From Aphanomyces cochlioides (taxonomy: Eukaryota; Oomycota; Saprolegniomycetes; Saprolegniales; Verrucalvaceae): DNA of 64,000 nucleotides. Position 1 is the first letter of the stretch; each line of letters begins with the position of its first letter. Both the position numbers and the translations under genes were made by a program. The DNA is taken from positions 1,426,001-1,490,000 of the forward strand of contig JAHQRK010000003.1 of assembly GCA_019828595.1 (NCBI GenBank), read 5' to 3'. This document shows positions 19,417 through 30,381 of this stretch, in pieces. The notes beneath the pieces were generated by a model. It worked only from the letters and a program-made list of their open reading frames with translations, searched no databases and was not told where the DNA came from.

Positions 19417-22163
19417 CTATTGCTTCTTTGTAAACACCTTCTTGAGTGCCGCATATGTGTCTTCGGGTTTTTCAATACGCTCCAGCTTGGCTTTCTTTGT
19501 GGGCGGTTGTACGCCATCTGTCGACGACGTCGTAGTGAAAGTGGCTTGCGACGACGATGCTGCCGGTCGCGAGGTTGAATCATCCCTCGCTTTGAGCATT
19601 GTGTCCAAAAAGGATCGGTAGAGCGATCGCAGAGGGGGCAAAACGTGCGCAGGCGCTTCGAACAAACTCTTTTGCACAGATGTGTCTTGGTCGGCAGGGG
19701 CCCAGTCGGCGGATTTGTCCTTGGCTTGCGTTTTCAAGCTGCCATACATTTGCTGCAAGATGGACGTTGTGTCTGGTGCAAGAGTTCTTGACGCTTCTGC
19801 TTCTGCATCAGCTGCATCGCCAACGCTGTAGACGTGGCTCATCGCGTCCATAACAATGACACGGTTCTTGTAGTACGCCACCGCGGCAACATCAATATAT
19901 GGCAATCGCTCGATGGAAATTGGAAGTGGTGTCGCCATGTCTTGGAAGACAATCACATGCGTAACGACATCCACGGTCTTGGGTTTGGTCACAACGCACA
20001 TGACAAGATGGCCAGTCGTCGGTGCAATCGCAATGCAAGCCACTGGAAGAGTGTAAAACCAGCTCACAGTGCATGTCAGAAGCGACCAGACGTAGACACC
20101 ACAGGTTGTACGAACGACAACATGAGGAGTGCGAGGGGCAAAGAGCACGTCAAGAATTGGAGTCTTGGGATAAGACAAGACAGACTTGAGGACGTTCGTT
20201 GTAGGATCCCAGAGTGTCAAGAGCGAGTCATACGCGACTGCTAAGAGCGAGCCATCTTCTGAAAAGGCAATGGCACCGATCGGACGCTCTCGGAATTGCG
20301 CCACGGATCGACAGGTCCACGATGAATTTGTCTTGGATTCATTCCACAAACGGAATTCACCGTGGTCGTCGGCCGTGACAACAGTGCCACCGTGGGCGGC
20401 TGTGGCAGTGATGGTGTGATCGCCATGAGGCATATCCACATCTGTGTGAATAGCAAAAGATCCGTCGCTCTTTCGTGTCCAGAAGCGCAAGACACATTCA
20501 TCCAATGTTGTCGTGACTGTTGCCATGGTTCGTGCCGTGAAGCAGACATGAGAAGCATACGTTCGAATTGGTGCTTCGTCGTCAGTCTAGGGCATGGTTA
20601 TCACAGCGCATTGGTCTCAATTTCATACCCGAGACACTTGGTTGCGTTGCGTGAGAGCCAAGGAGCCAACAACACGGTCTTGGAGTGGATTGTAGAATTG
20701 AATAGCACCGACGAGAGATTTGCTTTGAACAGTCAACGAATTCGACCAGGGTTCGACTGGAAGACCGCGTGCAATGAGCGTCTTTGATGCAGACAAGCCA
20801 ACGCGTCCGAGACCGCCCTTTTGCCACTCATGGCTGTTTGTCACCGGGTTGAACAGCAGGATGGAATTGTCTTGGCATGCTACCAAATATCCAAAGCCAT
20901 CCGCCTTGGTCTCAATGCTAGACAATGCAGCAGACAAACGTGGCATATACTGTCGTCGACCGCTTTCCAAATGCCACAAAACCAACACAAATTCTTCACC
21001 ACCAGACGCCACATACGTTCCATCGCGAGAGTATGCAACGCACGCAACGCGATGAGCGTGCCAATGCAATTTGGAAGGCTGAACGCCACCGCCATTGTCT
21101 AGTTGTCGCCACACTTGCATCTGACCCATCGAATCACCTGTGACAACCTGTGTCATGGCCATTCAGACAAGACCAAGCTGGAATAGAGTACCTCATCATA
21201 CGTCGGGTGGATTGTCACGCATGAAAACTGACGCACATGTTCAAGTCGGATCGTGTCGACTGGTCGGGGAGCTGAGTCACCCGTGTTTTTGACGCCAATG
21301 CGAACATAGAACAGAGTTGACGAGGCGATGAGCGCGACGGCGTTGATATGAGATGATTGCAAAGATCGCTGCTGCATCTGAGCGCCGTAGAAAGGGAGGT
21401 ACTTGCGTGCAAGGAGCTGGTCTTCAACTGTGCCTTTGGTCAAATTGAACGAGATGAGTTTCCAGTGTGTCGTTTCCAAACCGTGGAGGTTTAGCACCCA
21501 CTTCAATTTCTTGGAGGCTTTGGTCTTGACGCCGTTTTCTGTTTTCTTCTTGTTGCTCTTTTCCTTAGTCATGAGGACAGCAAGGTTTCGTTCAACGCGC
21601 GCTGTGTCATTGAGCACCATCACAAGAAGCGATGGATCAACTTGGCTAGCCTGCATCCACACAACTGGCGCCTCCAGAGTAAACGTTTCGAGGGACACAC
21701 CTTGGGCGACATCCCACACGCGGAGCAAATTATCAGCGGTCGCAACAAGAAGCTGGCCATTTTGTGTCGGGTGCAGTGCAATCGCAGTCACATGCGTGTG
21801 AAAGTCGGACGGGATGGCAAATTTATCCACCTGGCGTTGAACCCAGCTCGCTTTATGAGCCGCCACGGTGGCCGCATCGTCGTCTGGATGAGGATTCTTG
21901 TACTGTGTTTCAAAGTGTGCGCGGATGTGTTGGTTTCGAATGCGCATGCGCAATTTCTCTGGGATGGCAGACGCATTGGCATCTTTTGGGGATGCATCCA
22001 CACGCAGATGATTCACGACTTCGCCCGTCTTGGTACTTCGAACGACGACGCTGTCGCCTTGGGCTTCAAAAACCATTTTCCCATCGCTCGAAGACGTGAT
22101 GCCGAGGCACCGCTGGGCGCGTGTACAGCCACTGCTGAGCTTCTGGACCCGCGGCGTCGTCAT
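19417..22163 (-). CDS. WDR75: WDR75/UTP17 (NAN1), t-UTP subunit of the SSU processome
   Basis: Three exons joined across short introns. HPTYDE joins to VVTGDSMGQMQVW near 21195-21150, and QRNQVSR joins to TDDEAPIRTY near 20630-20590. The protein has two WD40 propellers: the first half with AIALHPTQNGQLLVATADNLLRVW-type units, the second with VACVAYSRDGTYVASGGEE and AIAFSEDGSLLAVAYDS. The C-terminal helical tail, AHVLPPLRSLYRSFLDTML then a basic end PPTKKAKLERIEKPEDTYAALK, fits the WDR75 family. It acts in the nucleolus in pre-rRNA transcription and early 18S processing. ATG 22163 (MTTPRVQKLSSG) is chosen; upstream CCAATCA boxes lie at 22182 and 22237. Together with ESF2 it is the second SSU-processome gene in the window. 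Confidence 0.88.
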
Positions 22164-22272
22164 GCTGCGATCTACTGTTCTCCAATCAATAGAGCAGCAG
22201 CTGGAAAAAAGCCCAAATGAATGGCTCTTGCGAGAACCAATCAAAACATTTCACAATGAACCCCATGCACCC

Positions 22273-22371
22273 CTAAAACCTCCATATATTGATAGATATC
22301 CTTTGAGAATTAATACATCATTAACCGCTAAAACCTCCATATATTGATTGATATCCTTTGAGAATTAATAT
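22273..22371. repeat. two-copy 55-bp tandem duplication
   Basis: A 43-bp block beginning CTAAAACCTCCATATATTGA occurs at 22273 and again at 22328, a 55-bp period, with one difference (GATAGATATC versus GATTGATATC). It lies about 110-210 bp upstream of the WDR75 ATG on the minus strand and before the small plus-strand gene. Confidence 0.75.
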
Positions 22372-22440
22372 ACACTCAGGGTGTCTCTTTAAGATACAAA
22401 TTGGCCATCACTTGGTGATGCTTGTCCGAACGCGCTGTAG

Positions 22441-22926
22441 GCGTCCTTCCTAGGCGATACGTCACTAGCAACGACCTTCCTGAAACACTGGAGGCATTCT
22501 TATACAAGCCTGATGTCTGCGCACGGTGGAGCAACTGTCAGGACACGAGGAAAGTCAGTGGACAACTTCGTCAGATGGTCAACCATGACCAAATGCGATG
22601 TAATTCTATTGCTACCTTCAATCAGTGACGGTAGTTCCGGGAGGACTTATCATCTGTCCATGTCCATAGAGACCAGTGACCCTCAAGGCCAAGCGCTGTC
22701 AGTCAGTACTCTGGTATACAACTCGATCTTGAAGTAATTTGTGCTGGGCTGCAACCTCAGCAACCATCTCTTTGTTGTTCTGTTGCAGAGCTCAGCGCCA
22801 ATCGATATCTACCTGGATGCTGAAGACCTGAAGGAGCGATCAAGGCGAGTACTCCAGCTAGCTATCGACAGCTCTGTCCTTGCTCTGCGCGACGGCATTC
22901 GCTCTGTAAGACTGCGTAAGTCGTAA
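22441..22926 (+). CDS. hypothetical protein, probably the 3' part of a gene
   Basis: A coherent frame runs from 22441 to a splice donor at about 22736: GDTSLATTFLKHWRHSYTSL, then CDVILLLPSISDGSSGRTYH and ALSVSTLVYNSILK. A 54-nt intron with GTAATTTG donor and TTGCAG acceptor leads to SSAPIDIYLDAEDLKERSRR and VLALRDGIRSVRL, ending at 22926. The nearest in-frame ATG is 22513, but protein-like sequence extends upstream to a TAG at 22438-22440, so either an upstream exon is missed or this is a truncated duplicate. The family is not recognised. It converges on the ARF gene. Confidence 0.45.
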
Positions 22927-22978
22927 TTCAATATATAAAATGCAGTTAGTTTACATCTTGCTGGTGTAAGTCGCGCAG

Positions 22979-23701
<723 letters not shown>

Positions 23702-23717
23702 TTATGGAAGAAAGCTC

Positions 23718-24292
23718 TCAAGAAGCGGTGGGGGGACGTCGTTGGGCGAGAGCATACTTGGCCGACGCGAGGACGACCTGCGCATAGAGTAAATGCACTG
23801 GAATGACGAGGTCCTGCGCTCGAGATTGAGGCTGCATGATCGATCCAAAGTGAAGCGTTCGGCCGTCTTCCGCAAGCGCGAGCCACGTGTGGCCATTCAC
23901 GTCATGCATAAAGTCGCTCCAGGAGAGGTCTGACGTCCGCTCGACGACGCGGAAGACCACAACACGGTCGTCGCGGTCGAATGCCAACTCATCAATGGCG
24001 CGGTCGGCAATTTGACCAAAGCCAGCCACGCCGAGAATGCCGCGCTCGAGTTGAAAGATCGGCGACTGGAAGAAGGCTTTGGCGACGTCTGTGATGTCCT
24101 TCACGGGATGCACCAACTGCGTTTCGTACACGTCAACATGTTGAATACTGTAGACACGAAGTGATGGATGAGACTTGTCGGCGGCAACGACGCCAGTCGC
24201 GTCTCCTTAATGTCGCGAGTGGTGGCCCAGAACGCAGCGCCAGCAGCGCCGAATGCTGTCGCCGCTGAAGCGATCCATCGACGAGCTGCCAT
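23718..24292 (-). pseudogene. unknown protein, apparent single frameshift
   Basis: From ATG 24292 the frame reads MAARRWIASAATAFGAAGA (a possible membrane anchor or mitochondrial presequence) and ATTRDIKE. Protein-like sequence then continues in another frame: TGVVAADKSHPSLRVYSIQH, QSPIFQLERGILGVAGFG, DDRVVVFRVVERTSDLSWSD, NGHTWLALAEDGRTLHFGSI and a helical end. The shift lies near 24200-24210; no GT-AG pair of normal size fits, and the second frame has no ATG before the middle of the protein. Either a one-base error or a recent lesion is likely. The C-terminal part looks like a compact alpha/beta domain without a recognised family. Confidence 0.45.
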
Positions 24293-24505
24293 CAATCTTG
24301 AAGAATGCAAAGTGTCCCACGGAAGGATGTGGATTACCATGAGGTAGATCATTCCTCTGTCTCCATCTGCGCCACGCACCGCCGTAAGCTTCCCTCGCGT
24401 CGTGGAACACTCGAAGTCATCGTGATTGTAAGCTCTTAGGCTAAAGCTACGAGGACGGCGGTGGCGGCAGTCGACGGCGCCGCCAAGGGGGACTTTGATG
24501 GAGGT

Positions 24506-25621
24506 CTAGTCGTCGAACGAGTTGATTTGGTTGGCGTGCCACTCGGGATAGTACGCTCGCCACTTGTCCGAGTGGTCTGTGAGTACCAAGTTGAAAGGAG
24601 CGTACGGCGGCGAGCGCATCTTGGTCTGGTTTCTTGCCTGCAAGCTCTCCATGTACTTTGCCAAGGCGGCGCCGACGTGGTTGCTGTCGACCGTGCCGCC
24701 AAGAGCCGTGTAGAACGCAAACTCGAGCTTGCGGAGGATGTGAGAGCTGTTGTCGCATGGCTTGCGCATGTTTTCCTCAATGTTGTCCAGGACGGGCGTC
24801 CAGTCGTAGTCCAAACGCCAAACGTCGACGTGGAGACTCTCGGAATACCACGCGTCGTTGCACACACGGTCGTCTTGGCCCCAGAAGGCAAGCATGTCGC
24901 TCTCGGCCTTGTCGACGTTGACAATCACGCGGCGGTTCGCGGCGATCAAATCTTCCAGACGCGCCTCGTCGAGGTTGATCTGGCGATCCCACGGATCTCC
25001 ACGGAGGACCGCCATGGTGCCAAAGACAGACCGAACGACAGCCAAGAGTTCATGGTGCAGTTGCCGTGTCGGCGTGGCTTGGTGGCTGTCGTCGAGTGCC
25101 ATGAAGTCGGCAATGTCGCCAAAGTTGAGAAAGATAACTTCGCGCGGATGGCCGTCCAGCCACGCCTTGATGATACGCAAGCCACGACTTGTCGGCTGAT
25201 ACAATTGCGCTTTCCACCATTCGTATCCATGGCAAACCATCGGAGCGACGCGTTTGCCGTCGTGCGCGTACGCACATGTGTCAATGTCAAAGTAGCGGAT
25301 GCCAGAGTCGAGGAGGGCCGCGCCGTCGACGAATTGGTTGCGCTGGAGGGCAAAGCCATCGTCGGAGAGCGCATTGTGTGCTCCGATCCACAGCACTTGA
25401 CTCACGCGTTTGTTGCAATAGCGAACGTAGCCATTGCAGCCATTGATTTCACTCTCCATGAGTTCACTCGCGAGGAAATCCGCGCTCTTGTCGTCAGGGA
25501 GGAGGTCAGGATCTCGCGTTCGGTCATAGCCTCTCGACGGGAGAATGGCGCCTCGTCGGTGATGTGATTGAGTGGCTCGAAGGACAAGCAAGCAGGCTAG
25601 AAGCACGAGGCAGAGGGGCAT
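24506..25621 (-). CDS. secreted PLC-like phosphodiesterase (copy 1)
   Basis: Single exon, 371 residues from ATG 25621. The start MPLCLVLLACLLVLRATQS is a signal peptide; upstream in-frame codons to 25723 lack support. The mature part begins with an acidic linker, then CNGYVRYCNKRVSQVLWIGA and HNALSD (first catalytic His), RYFDIDTCAY, VAPMVCHGYEWW (second His), HPREVIFLNFGD and FNLVLTDHSDKW near the end. This is the PI-PLC X-like TIM barrel found in fungal and oomycete secreted proteins. Calcium-binding residues of eukaryotic PLC are not evident, so a bacterial-type mechanism is inferred. Substrate unknown. First of three tandem copies on this strand. Confidence 0.85.
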   Translation of the reverse strand: MPLCLVLLACLLVLRATQSHHRRGAILPSRGYDRTRDPDLLPDDKSADFLASELMESEINGCNGYVRYCNKRVSQVLWIGAHNALSDDGFALQRNQFVDGAALLDSGIRYFDIDTCAYAHDGKRVAPMVCHGYEWWKAQLYQPTSRGLRIIKAWLDGHPREVIFLNFGDIADFMALDDSHQATPTRQLHHELLAVVRSVFGTMAVLRGDPWDRQINLDEARLEDLIAANRRVIVNVDKAESDMLAFWGQDDRVCNDAWYSESLHVDVWRLDYDWTPVLDNIEENMRKPCDNSSHILRKLEFAFYTALGGTVDSNHVGAALAKYMESLQARNQTKMRSPPYAPFNLVLTDHSDKWRAYYPEWHANQINSFDD

Positions 25622-25732
25622 AAAGTGTGTCGGATCCCAACGGCGAAGGGCCGCGGATGGACTTTTGACGGCAGTTACACGTGAAACTGTCAGATGTAAC
25701 TGCACAAAATTAGAATGCAACAAAGAGAGCTT

Positions 25733-26868
25733 TTAATCCTGCAAATGGCTCAAGTGGGCGTCGTGCCACTGCGGATAAAACTTGCTCCACTTGTCCGAGT
25801 GGTCTGTCAGCACGAGGTTGAACGGATAGAACGGCGCGCCGTTCGTCGCGGCATTGGCAGATTTGAGCGCGCTCATGTAGGAGTCCAAACGCGTGCCGAC
25901 GTGGGAGCTATCAATCGTCCCGCCAAGCGCAGTATGGAACTCCCATTCGAGCTTGTTGAGCTGCTGTGGCGCTTGGGCGCACGGCCCTCGCATGCGCGTG
26001 TTGACATAGTCTTCCACGGGCTGCCAGTTGTAGTCGGTGAGCGACGCGAGGTTGAGATTCGTGGGATACCACTCGTCGTTGCATACTCGATCGCTTTGGC
26101 CCCAGTACGCGCCGTTCGAGCTCGTGCCTTTGCCAACGCTGACAATCACGCGACGGTTGGCATCGATCAAATCTTGGAGCTTGGCCGTGTCTTGGTGAAC
26201 TTCCTTTCCCATGGGTCGTTTCGCAGCACAGCCATCGAGCCAAACACACTGCGGACGGTGGCAACGATTTCATCGCGGAGTTGTTGCGTTGCTGTGGCTT
26301 CGCCGTTGTCATTGAGAGCGGTGAAGTCGTTGATGTCGCCAAAGTTGAGGTAGATCACCTCGCGGGGATTCTGGTCGAGCCACGATTTGATTCGTTGGAG
26401 GCCACTCTGGGTGGCTTGGTAGACCATCGTTCGCCACCACACATCGCCGTGGCAAACTTGCGGCGAGATACGCTTGTCGTTCTTCACATACGCGCACGTG
26501 TCAATGTCAAAGTAGCGCACGCCAGCGTTCAGCAAACTTGGGCCGTCGACAAACTGGTTGCGTTGGACGGCAAGCCCGACGTCCGAGAGCGAATTGTGCG
26601 CGCCGATCCACAACACTTGACTCAATCGCTTGTTGCAATAACGGACGTAGCCATTGCATCCGCCCGCTTCTGCCGCGAATGGAGCGCTTTCAATCTCAAA
26701 CGACGGCGCATCTGGAAGCAGATCAGGGTCCTTTGCTGGGTCGTAGTCTGGATCGGGCATGTCCGTCACGTTTTGGACAACGTAATATCCAATGTCGTAG
26801 GGAGGATCCACACGGCGGACTGCCGTGGCCGCCTACGCAATGCTGGCCAAGATAGCGACTGACTTCAT
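25733..26868 (-). pseudogene. PLC-like phosphodiesterase, broken middle copy (copy 2)
   Basis: Collinear with its two neighbours over the whole length: CNGYVRYCNKRLSQVLWIGA and HNSLSD, RYFDIDTCAYVKNDKR, PREVIYLNFGD, and the end FNLVLTDHSDKWSKFYPQW. There are two lesions. ATG 26868 opens a signal peptide MKSVAILASIA that meets an in-frame TAG at 26835-26833 before continuing AATAVRRVDPPYD. Near 26200, after DPWERK, a one-base loss relative to the neighbours throws the frame; VHQDTAKLQDLIDANRR resumes in the next frame. Catalytic histidines are still encoded. Either a young pseudogene or two assembly errors; two independent lesions favour a pseudogene. Confidence 0.7.
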
Positions 26869-27698
26869 CGCTGAAGGTTGAAGAATGACGCGATGGACTC
26901 TCCAGAGAAAATGCACCGCCGATCACCTCCAAGAGTTGGTCCATCCGACACTGAAATGCCGTTTCGACCATCACAACCCGACGACGCAATCTGGTTTGCA
27001 GAGGCAGTCGACGTCGAATCAGATGAAAAAGAACAAGTCTTTTCAAGAGAAAACGCGTTTTATTAACAAGTTTGTATGGGAAACAACGCCACCGCGACGG
27101 CGAGTGTCGCCTCCCTGCTGCTTCTACCTCGCTAAGGCTTCTACATTGGCAGGAAAGCTATGTACTCCTTGATATTCGATCTACTAGATCGCCCCCCCCG
27201 TATCCCCCTAGTTCCCCCCCTTTCAAGTCGACGCTGGGTATGTTGGCTTGTAAATTTTCAAAGGGACGAGCCCTTGCGGTCATGACGATTCGATCGCCAT
27301 CTCTTGGTCGATTTGCACACAAGAAGAGCGCAAGAGCATGCTGCTAAAGATCAATGCTTCCTTGCAAGTAGAATGCTGTAAATGGGCGAGTCTCTACGAC
27401 CTCATGGGGGAGATTTATCCCCCCTGGATCGTGCGAGCGACATGGTTCATTCCGTCGCTCCGCTGGAATACAAGAGCATGGCCTTGATGGCAACGTACAC
27501 AATTGGAAGAGAGTCAAGAGAGACCTGCGCCATGGATTCATTCACAGAGTGAAGATTCGGCCTTCCCAGTCATTCCTGAGGCGCGTCAATGAAAAACCAT
27601 AAACGTGAATTGGTCATTGAAGACGCATCTCTTCCTGGGACTTTGGCTGCAACATGATGAAATCTCAACCAGGATGACAGAAGTCACGGTAAGACAAC
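26869..27698. other. intergenic between PLC-like copies, C-rich tract
   Basis: No gene is recognised in this 830-bp gap. At 27186-27226 the plus strand has three long C runs (8, 5 and 7 bases) within 41 bp, so the minus strand, which is the coding strand of the cluster, is G-rich and could form a quadruplex upstream of copy 2. Short frames at 26878-27347 look random. Confidence 0.4.
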
Positions 27699-28775
27699 TC
27701 ATGCAGCCAAGTTGTCGAGCTGGAGGCGGTGCCACGACCGATACAACGCCGTCCACTTGTCGGAATGGTCGGTCAGTACCAGATTGAACGGAAAGAACGG
27801 TGCAGCGACGCCACGATTGCGCTCCACGAGACGTTGCATGTACGTCGCCAGCGTGGATCCGAGAGACGCTCCGTCCACGATGCCGCTGAGATCGTTGTCG
27901 AATGCGAACTCGAGTTTGTTGAACAGAAGGGGATGACTCGCGCATGGTTGACGCTGCTCTTGCTCGATTTCGCGCAGCACTGGCGTCCAGTCGTAGCTCA
28001 AACGGTCGGCTGTCAAATGGAGACTGTCTTGGTACCAAGCGTGGCGGCATACGCGGTCGTTCATGCCCCAATACGCCGCGTTGTCGCTATGGTCGTTGCC
28101 AATGTTAACAACAACTCGTTGGTTCGCAGTGATCAAGGCGTTCAACGTGGCTTTGTTGGCGTTGATCGCAGCGTCCCAGGGATCGTCGCCTCGAAGGACA
28201 GCCATGGAGCCAAAGACACCACGGACGACTTGGACTAGCTCGAGGCGCAATCGCAGTGTCGACGTCGCAAGGCCTTGGCTATCAAGCGCGGTGAAGTCGC
28301 TGATGTCTCCAAAGTTCAGGACGACAACTTCGCGAGGATGCGCGTCTAGCCAGGCCTTGATCGGCGCGAGGGCAGCCTTCGTGGGCTGGTACACTTGAGC
28401 AAGGTACCATTCTTGACCGTGGCAAACCATGGGCGCCGTCCGTTTGCCGCCGCGGGTGAACGCACAAGTGTCAACGTCAAAGTATCGAATGCCAGCTTCG
28501 AGGAGGCCCACACCGCTGACGTATTGATTCCGTTGGAGAGCAAAGCCGACGTCCGTGAGCGCATTGTGCGCGCCGATCCAAAGCACTTGATTGATTGTGC
28601 GGTTGCAGTAACCCACGTAGCCATTGCATGCGTCTACGGGGGGATTCGACCCAGCAACTGAGATGTCCTGAGCTTTCGTGGCAGCAGCGAACGCTCCTCT
28701 ATACAGCGCAAGAACGAGCGCCAAGATGGTGATGAAAACTCTCCTCATCGATGGAAGAGAATCGAGCAATGGCAT
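27699..28775 (-). CDS. secreted PLC-like phosphodiesterase (copy 3)
   Basis: Single exon, 358 residues, intact. The signal peptide is probably read from the second Met at 28748 (MRRVFITILALVLALYRGAF). CNGYVGYCNRTINQVLWIGA then HNALTD gives the first catalytic His, VCHGQEWY the second; RYFDVDTCAF, DAHPREVVVLNFGD and a terminal FNLVLTDHSDKWTALYRSW are shared with copies 1 and 2. It lacks the acidic DPDLLPD linker that follows the signal peptide in the other two, so copies 1 and 2 are closer relatives. Extracellular or cell-wall location is expected. Substrate unknown. Confidence 0.85.
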   Translation of the reverse strand: MPLLDSLPSMRRVFITILALVLALYRGAFAAATKAQDISVAGSNPPVDACNGYVGYCNRTINQVLWIGAHNALTDVGFALQRNQYVSGVGLLEAGIRYFDVDTCAFTRGGKRTAPMVCHGQEWYLAQVYQPTKAALAPIKAWLDAHPREVVVLNFGDISDFTALDSQGLATSTLRLRLELVQVVRGVFGSMAVLRGDDPWDAAINANKATLNALITANQRVVVNIGNDHSDNAAYWGMNDRVCRHAWYQDSLHLTADRLSYDWTPVLREIEQEQRQPCASHPLLFNKLEFAFDNDLSGIVDGASLGSTLATYMQRLVERNRGVAAPFFPFNLVLTDHSDKWTALYRSWHRLQLDNLAA

Positions 28776-29007
28776 TGCAGTTGGCGCGCAAGTGTTCCAA
28801 ACGACGGTTTTTCATCCCGGCGTTGAACGGCGAGGGAGTGCGTCTCCATACTGATTGTATATCTCAGTCCCGATAGCTAGAAAGGAGCTTTGCTCATGGA
28901 GGAGCGGGGGAGAACGATGAACTTGGTGGACTTCCTGTCCATCGTTGTTGTCGTGTCCTGTTCGGAGGAAGCTGTTTGTGATTGGCTATAATGATATCCG
29001 TTCGTCC

Positions 29008-30351
29008 ATGACCATCTCACGAAGTTCTTCGTCCATGGGCGGAGGCACCGCATACACGAAGAAAGGCAGCTCGTTTGTCTTCTCCAACTGGATCGAAGAG
29101 CCCTTTGAGCTATCGCCCGTCGATATCTCGACGCTGGATTTGCCAGGTTCCAAGAAAGCCACGCTACTGCTCAAGTATCGTGACATTGAGTTGGTCGTGA
29201 GCGATGGGAGAGCTTTGGCGAGCGATCCCCACACGTCGTCATCCACGAAGCGCAAGATTGAATTCACAGGACGAACAGTCGAAGCCATTCGCAAAGCTAC
29301 GACGTATTTCACAGCCGCTGCAACGACGACTGTGAGCTTTTACGTCGCGACGGAAGTCGAGCGCGCGCATTTGCTCCACCTCGTCGAGCTCAACACACGC
29401 GTGAATCCGTTAGAATCCCCACAACAATTGCCAGAAGCGACGCAGATTCCGGTGGCGATTCCAGTCGAAGCTCCATGGGCAACTCCCGCTCCACCATCTT
29501 CAAACTCGTCGCATGCAGCGCACGTCAAGCAGCTCATTGACGACGGATTTCGCTCCCTCGAGGAAGCAACCGACTTGGAAGAGCGCGAAGAATGGCACAA
29601 AGCCTACCAGGCGTATGAGCACGCGCGGCGGTGCTTCAATCAAGCATGTCCGCACATTCCATCCGACAAAGTCTCGACGCGCCAGCTCTTGCTCGACAAA
29701 GCCAGCGAAATCCAGGCGACGATGGCAGATCTCCAATGCCACCTGGCACCTCCCGCGTTGTCGATTCCATCGCACTTTGCGCCGACGGTGGCTCCTGCTC
29801 AAGTGCTGACGGCGCCACCGCCACAACCAATCTCTCCAGCGCGAAGCAATCAAATTTCCGAGCCGTCGTCTCCCTCCATGGACGAGCGCATGTACAAACT
29901 GCAAAAGTTCTCGGAGGCCGTCGAGGTGAAACGAGCGCAAGAAGAGAAGAAACCCGTCGTGGAAGATCTCGCACTGCGGCTAGCCGCGCTCAAGAAGGAA
30001 ACTACCGTCGCGCCGTCCATATCGAGTCTAGAAGAGCGATTTCAGCAGCTACGAGGCGGCGCTACACCGTCACCGCCACTGTCCATGTCGCCGCCCATCG
30101 ACTTGCTCGTTGATTTGCATGGCAGTTCCACCGACAACACGACCGAACTCGACACAGAAGCACTTGAGGGCAACGACGACAACGACGTGAAACTCCTCGA
30201 AGATGCCAAGCAAGTTTTAGCGCAAGTAGGCAAAGTAGACGATGCCGTTGCTATCGTTGACGAAGACAAGCAAGTCGCCGCGCTCATCCAGCAAGTCCAT
30301 GACGAACTCGCGCACGAGCAGCATGAACCTGTAGCAGTTTCAGATTCATAA
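29008..30351 (+). CDS. hypothetical protein with an MIT-like helical domain
   Basis: Single exon, 447 residues from ATG 29008. The N-terminal 110 residues look like a PH-like beta domain (FVFSNWIEEPFELSPVDI, KKATLLLKYRDIELVVSD). A helical hairpin of about 75 residues follows: HVKQLIDDGFRSLEEATDLE, WHKAYQAYEHARRCFNQA and LLLDKASEIQATMADL, with spacing similar to MIT domains that bind ESCRT-III tails. The rest is Pro/Ser-rich with a charged coiled coil (MYKLQKFSEAVEVKRAQEEK) and an acidic end. MIT membership is tentative. The stop is 30 bp from the DRC10 start on the same strand. Confidence 0.6.
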   Translation: MTISRSSSSMGGGTAYTKKGSSFVFSNWIEEPFELSPVDISTLDLPGSKKATLLLKYRDIELVVSDGRALASDPHTSSSTKRKIEFTGRTVEAIRKATTYFTAAATTTVSFYVATEVERAHLLHLVELNTRVNPLESPQQLPEATQIPVAIPVEAPWATPAPPSSNSSHAAHVKQLIDDGFRSLEEATDLEEREEWHKAYQAYEHARRCFNQACPHIPSDKVSTRQLLLDKASEIQATMADLQCHLAPPALSIPSHFAPTVAPAQVLTAPPPQPISPARSNQISEPSSPSMDERMYKLQKFSEAVEVKRAQEEKKPVVEDLALRLAALKKETTVAPSISSLEERFQQLRGGATPSPPLSMSPPIDLLVDLHGSSTDNTTELDTEALEGNDDNDVKLLEDAKQVLAQVGKVDDAVAIVDEDKQVAALIQQVHDELAHEQHEPVAVSDS

Positions 30352-30381
30352 CCGTCGTAATTGTCAGTGGCACTGTCGTTG

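Noticed and set aside
24461..25567. 368-codon open frame on the plus strand
   Set aside because: Antisense to PLC-like copy 1, which has a signal peptide and catalytic motifs. Similar antisense frames appear over the other PLC copies.
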